From Bryobacterales bacterium (GTDB lineage: Bacteria > Acidobacteriota > Terriglobia > Bryobacterales > Bryobacteraceae), in contig PLMF01000246.1 of NCBI GenBank assembly GCA_003142355.1, positions 1-7,305 of the forward strand: a stretch of 7,305 nucleotides of DNA. Reading direction: 5' to 3'. The translations under genes and the position numbers were made by a program. Below the pieces are notes generated by a model that made no database searches, had not been told where the DNA came from, and worked only from the letters and a program-made list of their open reading frames with translations. Shown here one piece after another: positions 5,375 through 7,305 of this stretch (position 1 is its first letter; every line of letters begins with the position of its first letter).

Positions 5375-7305
5375 CTACCGCGCTTCCGCTTCGATGGCCT
5401 CCAGCTCTTTTCCGGCTTCCGACCAGCGGCCCTGCGCCGCCAGCTCGCGGTACCGGCGCAGATGATCGCGAATGCGCTGGATCCGCGCATCGCCTGGGGC
5501 CGCGGGGGCAGCACCGGCGGCTGCGGGTGCTGGGGTTGGCGTGGAACCTGTGTCGGCTTGCCGGATCAACTGCTGGGCGCCGGTCGAAAGCTGCGCCAGC
5601 GCCTCGTCGTAAGTGTCCGTATAAATCAGCCGGTTGCCCACCGCCAGCACCACCTTCTTCAACTGTGGCATGCGGGCTTCGGTGGCCTGGATGTAAATCG
5701 GGTCCACGTACAGGAACGTGTTGCCCACCGGCAATACCAGGATCTGGCCGCGCAGCACCTGCGATCCCTGCTGGTTCCACAGCGTGAGGTCCTTGGAAAT
5801 GGTCTGCTCCTGGTTGATGCGCGCGCCGATCTGCATGGGACCGAAGATCAGCTCCTGTTTCGATAGTTGCAGCACCACTACGTCGCCCAGGTTCTCGCCG
5901 TCGCAGCGCGCCACCATCAGGCCGATGAGGTTGTCCTTGTTGCGCGGGGTGAACGGCACCAGCAGCAGGAACTCGGGCTTGTCCTGGCCGGGAAGGGAGG
6001 CCATCACGTAGGTCGGCGTCACCGCCTCGGCGCCGCCGCCCTGGGCCATGGTGTGGCGCGCCAGGTCCCACAGGTCCTCCTTGTTATAGAACGACTGCGG
6101 GTCCAGCATGTGGTAGGTGCGATAGATCTCGGCCTGAACCTTAAACAGAGTTTCGGGATAGCGCGCGTGCGCCCGCAGATCGGGTGGCATGGCCGACGCC
6201 GGGCGGAACAGGTCGGGAAACAGGTGCTGGTAGGCGTTGATGATGGGGTCGTCGGGCGCGAAGATGTACATGTGCGTTTCGCCGTCATAGGCGTCGACGG
6301 TTGCCTTCACCGCGTTGCGGATGTAGTTGACGCTGCCCATATCGGGCACATCCACCGCGCGCGAGTAGGGATGCGCGCCGGAGGTGGTGTAGCCGTCGAT
6401 CATCCACACCAGCCGCCCGTCTTCGGTGATCACCAGGTACGGATCCGTGTCCCACTGGAGGAAGCCGGCCAGCTCCTGCACGCGCTCGCGCACCCGGCGG
6501 CGGATCATCATGCGGCTGTGGGGCTTGAGATAGTCGGTCAGCAGAATGTTGGGCTCGCCTTCGCGCACGGCGGCGGCCAGCCGCATCGCGAACGAGGAAA
6601 TGGGGATGCCGCCCTTGCCTTCATAGCGCGATGTCACGTTCTTCTCGCCGGAGGGATAGTTGAACTCCTCCTGCGCGGTGTCGACGAAGACCGGTTCGTG
6701 GGCCACTTCGCCGTAGTAAATCTCGGGCCGCGTGAGCTTGAGGCTCTTGGTCTTGACTTCGGGCGGGGCGTTATCGATGAGCAGGACGGGCAGGCCGTCG
6801 GGCGTGATCTGGCTGACTCCGGCCAGCACCAGGCCGTAGCCGTGAGTGTAGATGAAGGCAGGGTTGATCCAGTTGGCGCGCGCCGCGGGAAGCTGGCTGA
6901 GGTCGAGCTCGCGCGGCGCCAGCAGCACCTGGCGGTACTGGCCGTCGATGGTGTAGCGGTCCACGTCGCTGTCGTGGAAAACGTAGTACGGGCGCAGCGC
7001 CTGGATCTGGGTGACCGTGTCGTGGAAGGCGCGCCAGTCCCAAAGCCGCACGTTGTCCAGCGTGGGTTTGTGGTGGGCAACGTCGATGGGGGCCTCGGGC
7101 TGGGCCTTGAATTCCACCTCGCGGACCCGCTGCTCCAGGCCGTAGGCGCTGCGCGTGGCATGGATATGGGTCTGGATGTAGGGGCGCTGAAGCGAGATTT
7201 CGTTGGGGCGCACGTAGAGCGCGGAAACGGCCGGCGGCACGATGAAGGCCACCACCAGCGCCAGCGCCATCGAGGCCCCCAGAATCCAGCGGCCCATCGA
7301 GACCA
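5375..7305 (-). CDS. UPF0182 family membrane protein, C-terminal part (5' end outside window)
   Basis: The reading frame is open to the right edge; 643 codons are visible of a family normally about 900-1000 residues long. The first visible segment ([19 protein letters not shown]) is the last transmembrane helix; the missing N-terminus should hold the others. The rest is the large extracytoplasmic UPF0182 domain, recognisable from [17 protein letters not shown], the [20 protein letters not shown] region (in part), [69 protein letters not shown] and [20 protein letters not shown]. Function is unknown; no catalytic motif is evident. After the core comes a Pro/Ala linker ([14 protein letters not shown]) and a charged helix of about 38 residues ([20 protein letters not shown] onward) that may mediate contacts. 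The Met at 7297 is internal and not the true start. No terminator is visible between it and the convergent toxin gene. Confidence 0.93.
   Translation of the reverse strand, partial: VSMGRWILGASMALALVVAFIVPPAVSALYVRPNEISLQRPYIQTHIHATRSAYGLEQRVREVEFKAQPEAPIDVAHHKPTLDNVRLWDWRAFHDTVTQIQALRPYYVFHDSDVDRYTIDGQYRQVLLAPRELDLSQLPAARANWINPAFIYTHGYGLVLAGVSQITPDGLPVLLIDNAPPEVKTKSLKLTRPEIYYGEVAHEPVFVDTAQEEFNYPSGEKNVTSRYEGKGGIPISSFAMRLAAAVREGEPNILLTDYLKPHSRMMIRRRVRERVQELAGFLQWDTDPYLVITEDGRLVWMIDGYTTSGAHPYSRAVDVPDMGSVNYIRNAVKATVDAYDGETHMYIFAPDDPIINAYQHLFPDLFRPASAMPPDLRAHARYPETLFKVQAEIYRTYHMLDPQSFYNKEDLWDLARHTMAQGGGAEAVTPTYVMASLPGQDKPEFLLLVPFTPRNKDNLIGLMVARCDGENLGDVVVLQLSKQELIFGPMQIGARINQEQTISKDLTLWNQQGSQVLRGQILVLPVGNTFLYVDPIYIQATEARMPQLKKVVLAVGNRLIYTDTYDEALAQLSTGAQQLIRQADTGSTPTPAPAAAGAAPAAPGDARIQRIRDHLRRYRELAAQGRWSEAGKELEAIEAEAR

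Noticed and set aside
4953..6071. 372-codon minus-strand open frame across the VapC toxin and the UPF0182 end
   Set aside because: Arg/Gly-rich translation typical of an out-of-frame reading; it overlaps two well-supported genes.
7295..7297. ATG at 7297 as the start of the UPF0182 gene
   Set aside because: The frame stays open to the window edge, and the protein would lack all but the last of the family's membrane helices.

Overview
The window is GC-rich bacterial chromosomal DNA, densely coding on both strands. Four features make an Acidobacteriota (Bryobacter/Solibacter-like) genome the best guess: many small secreted proteins with Ala/Pro-rich linkers, a secreted parvulin, a UPF0182 protein with a Pro/Ala linker and charged C-terminal helix, and palindromic intergenic repeats. 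This is inference from composition and gene style; no rRNA or other taxonomic marker is present.

Layout, left to right. (1) Minus strand, cut by the left edge: the N-terminal 130 residues of a protein resembling the first palm-like domain of Cas10/Csm1, apparently without an HD nuclease domain. (2) Divergent from it on the plus strand: a secreted BON-domain protein and, 39 bp later, a secreted parvulin-type peptidyl-prolyl isomerase homologue that lacks the usual catalytic histidines. (3) A perfect 28-bp inverted repeat that contains the stop codons of the two convergent flanking genes and looks like a bidirectional terminator. (4) Minus strand: a secreted protein of unknown function with an NTF2-like N-terminal half and an Ig-like C-terminal half. 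(5) A 130-bp intergenic region with a second perfect inverted repeat and five tandem GCTGANN heptads. (6) Plus strand: a LexA/UmuD-like S24 peptidase domain fused to a DUF3037-like domain instead of a helix-turn-helix, overlapping the adenine DNA glycosylase gene mutY. (7) Plus strand: a Phd-type antitoxin and PIN-domain VapC-type toxin pair with overlapping TTGA stop/start. (8) Minus strand, convergent with the toxin across 14 bp and cut by the right edge: the C-terminal two thirds of a UPF0182 membrane protein.

The most interesting parts are the S24 fusion, which keeps an Ala-Gly cleavage-site candidate and Ser/Lys dyad at LexA/UmuD-like spacing and is probably translationally coupled to mutY, and the Cas10-like fragment with no CRISPR array in view. 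The coupling suggests a damage-responsive regulator or accessory protein made together with an oxidative-damage repair enzyme. No rRNA, tRNA, CRISPR array or complete transposon was seen.
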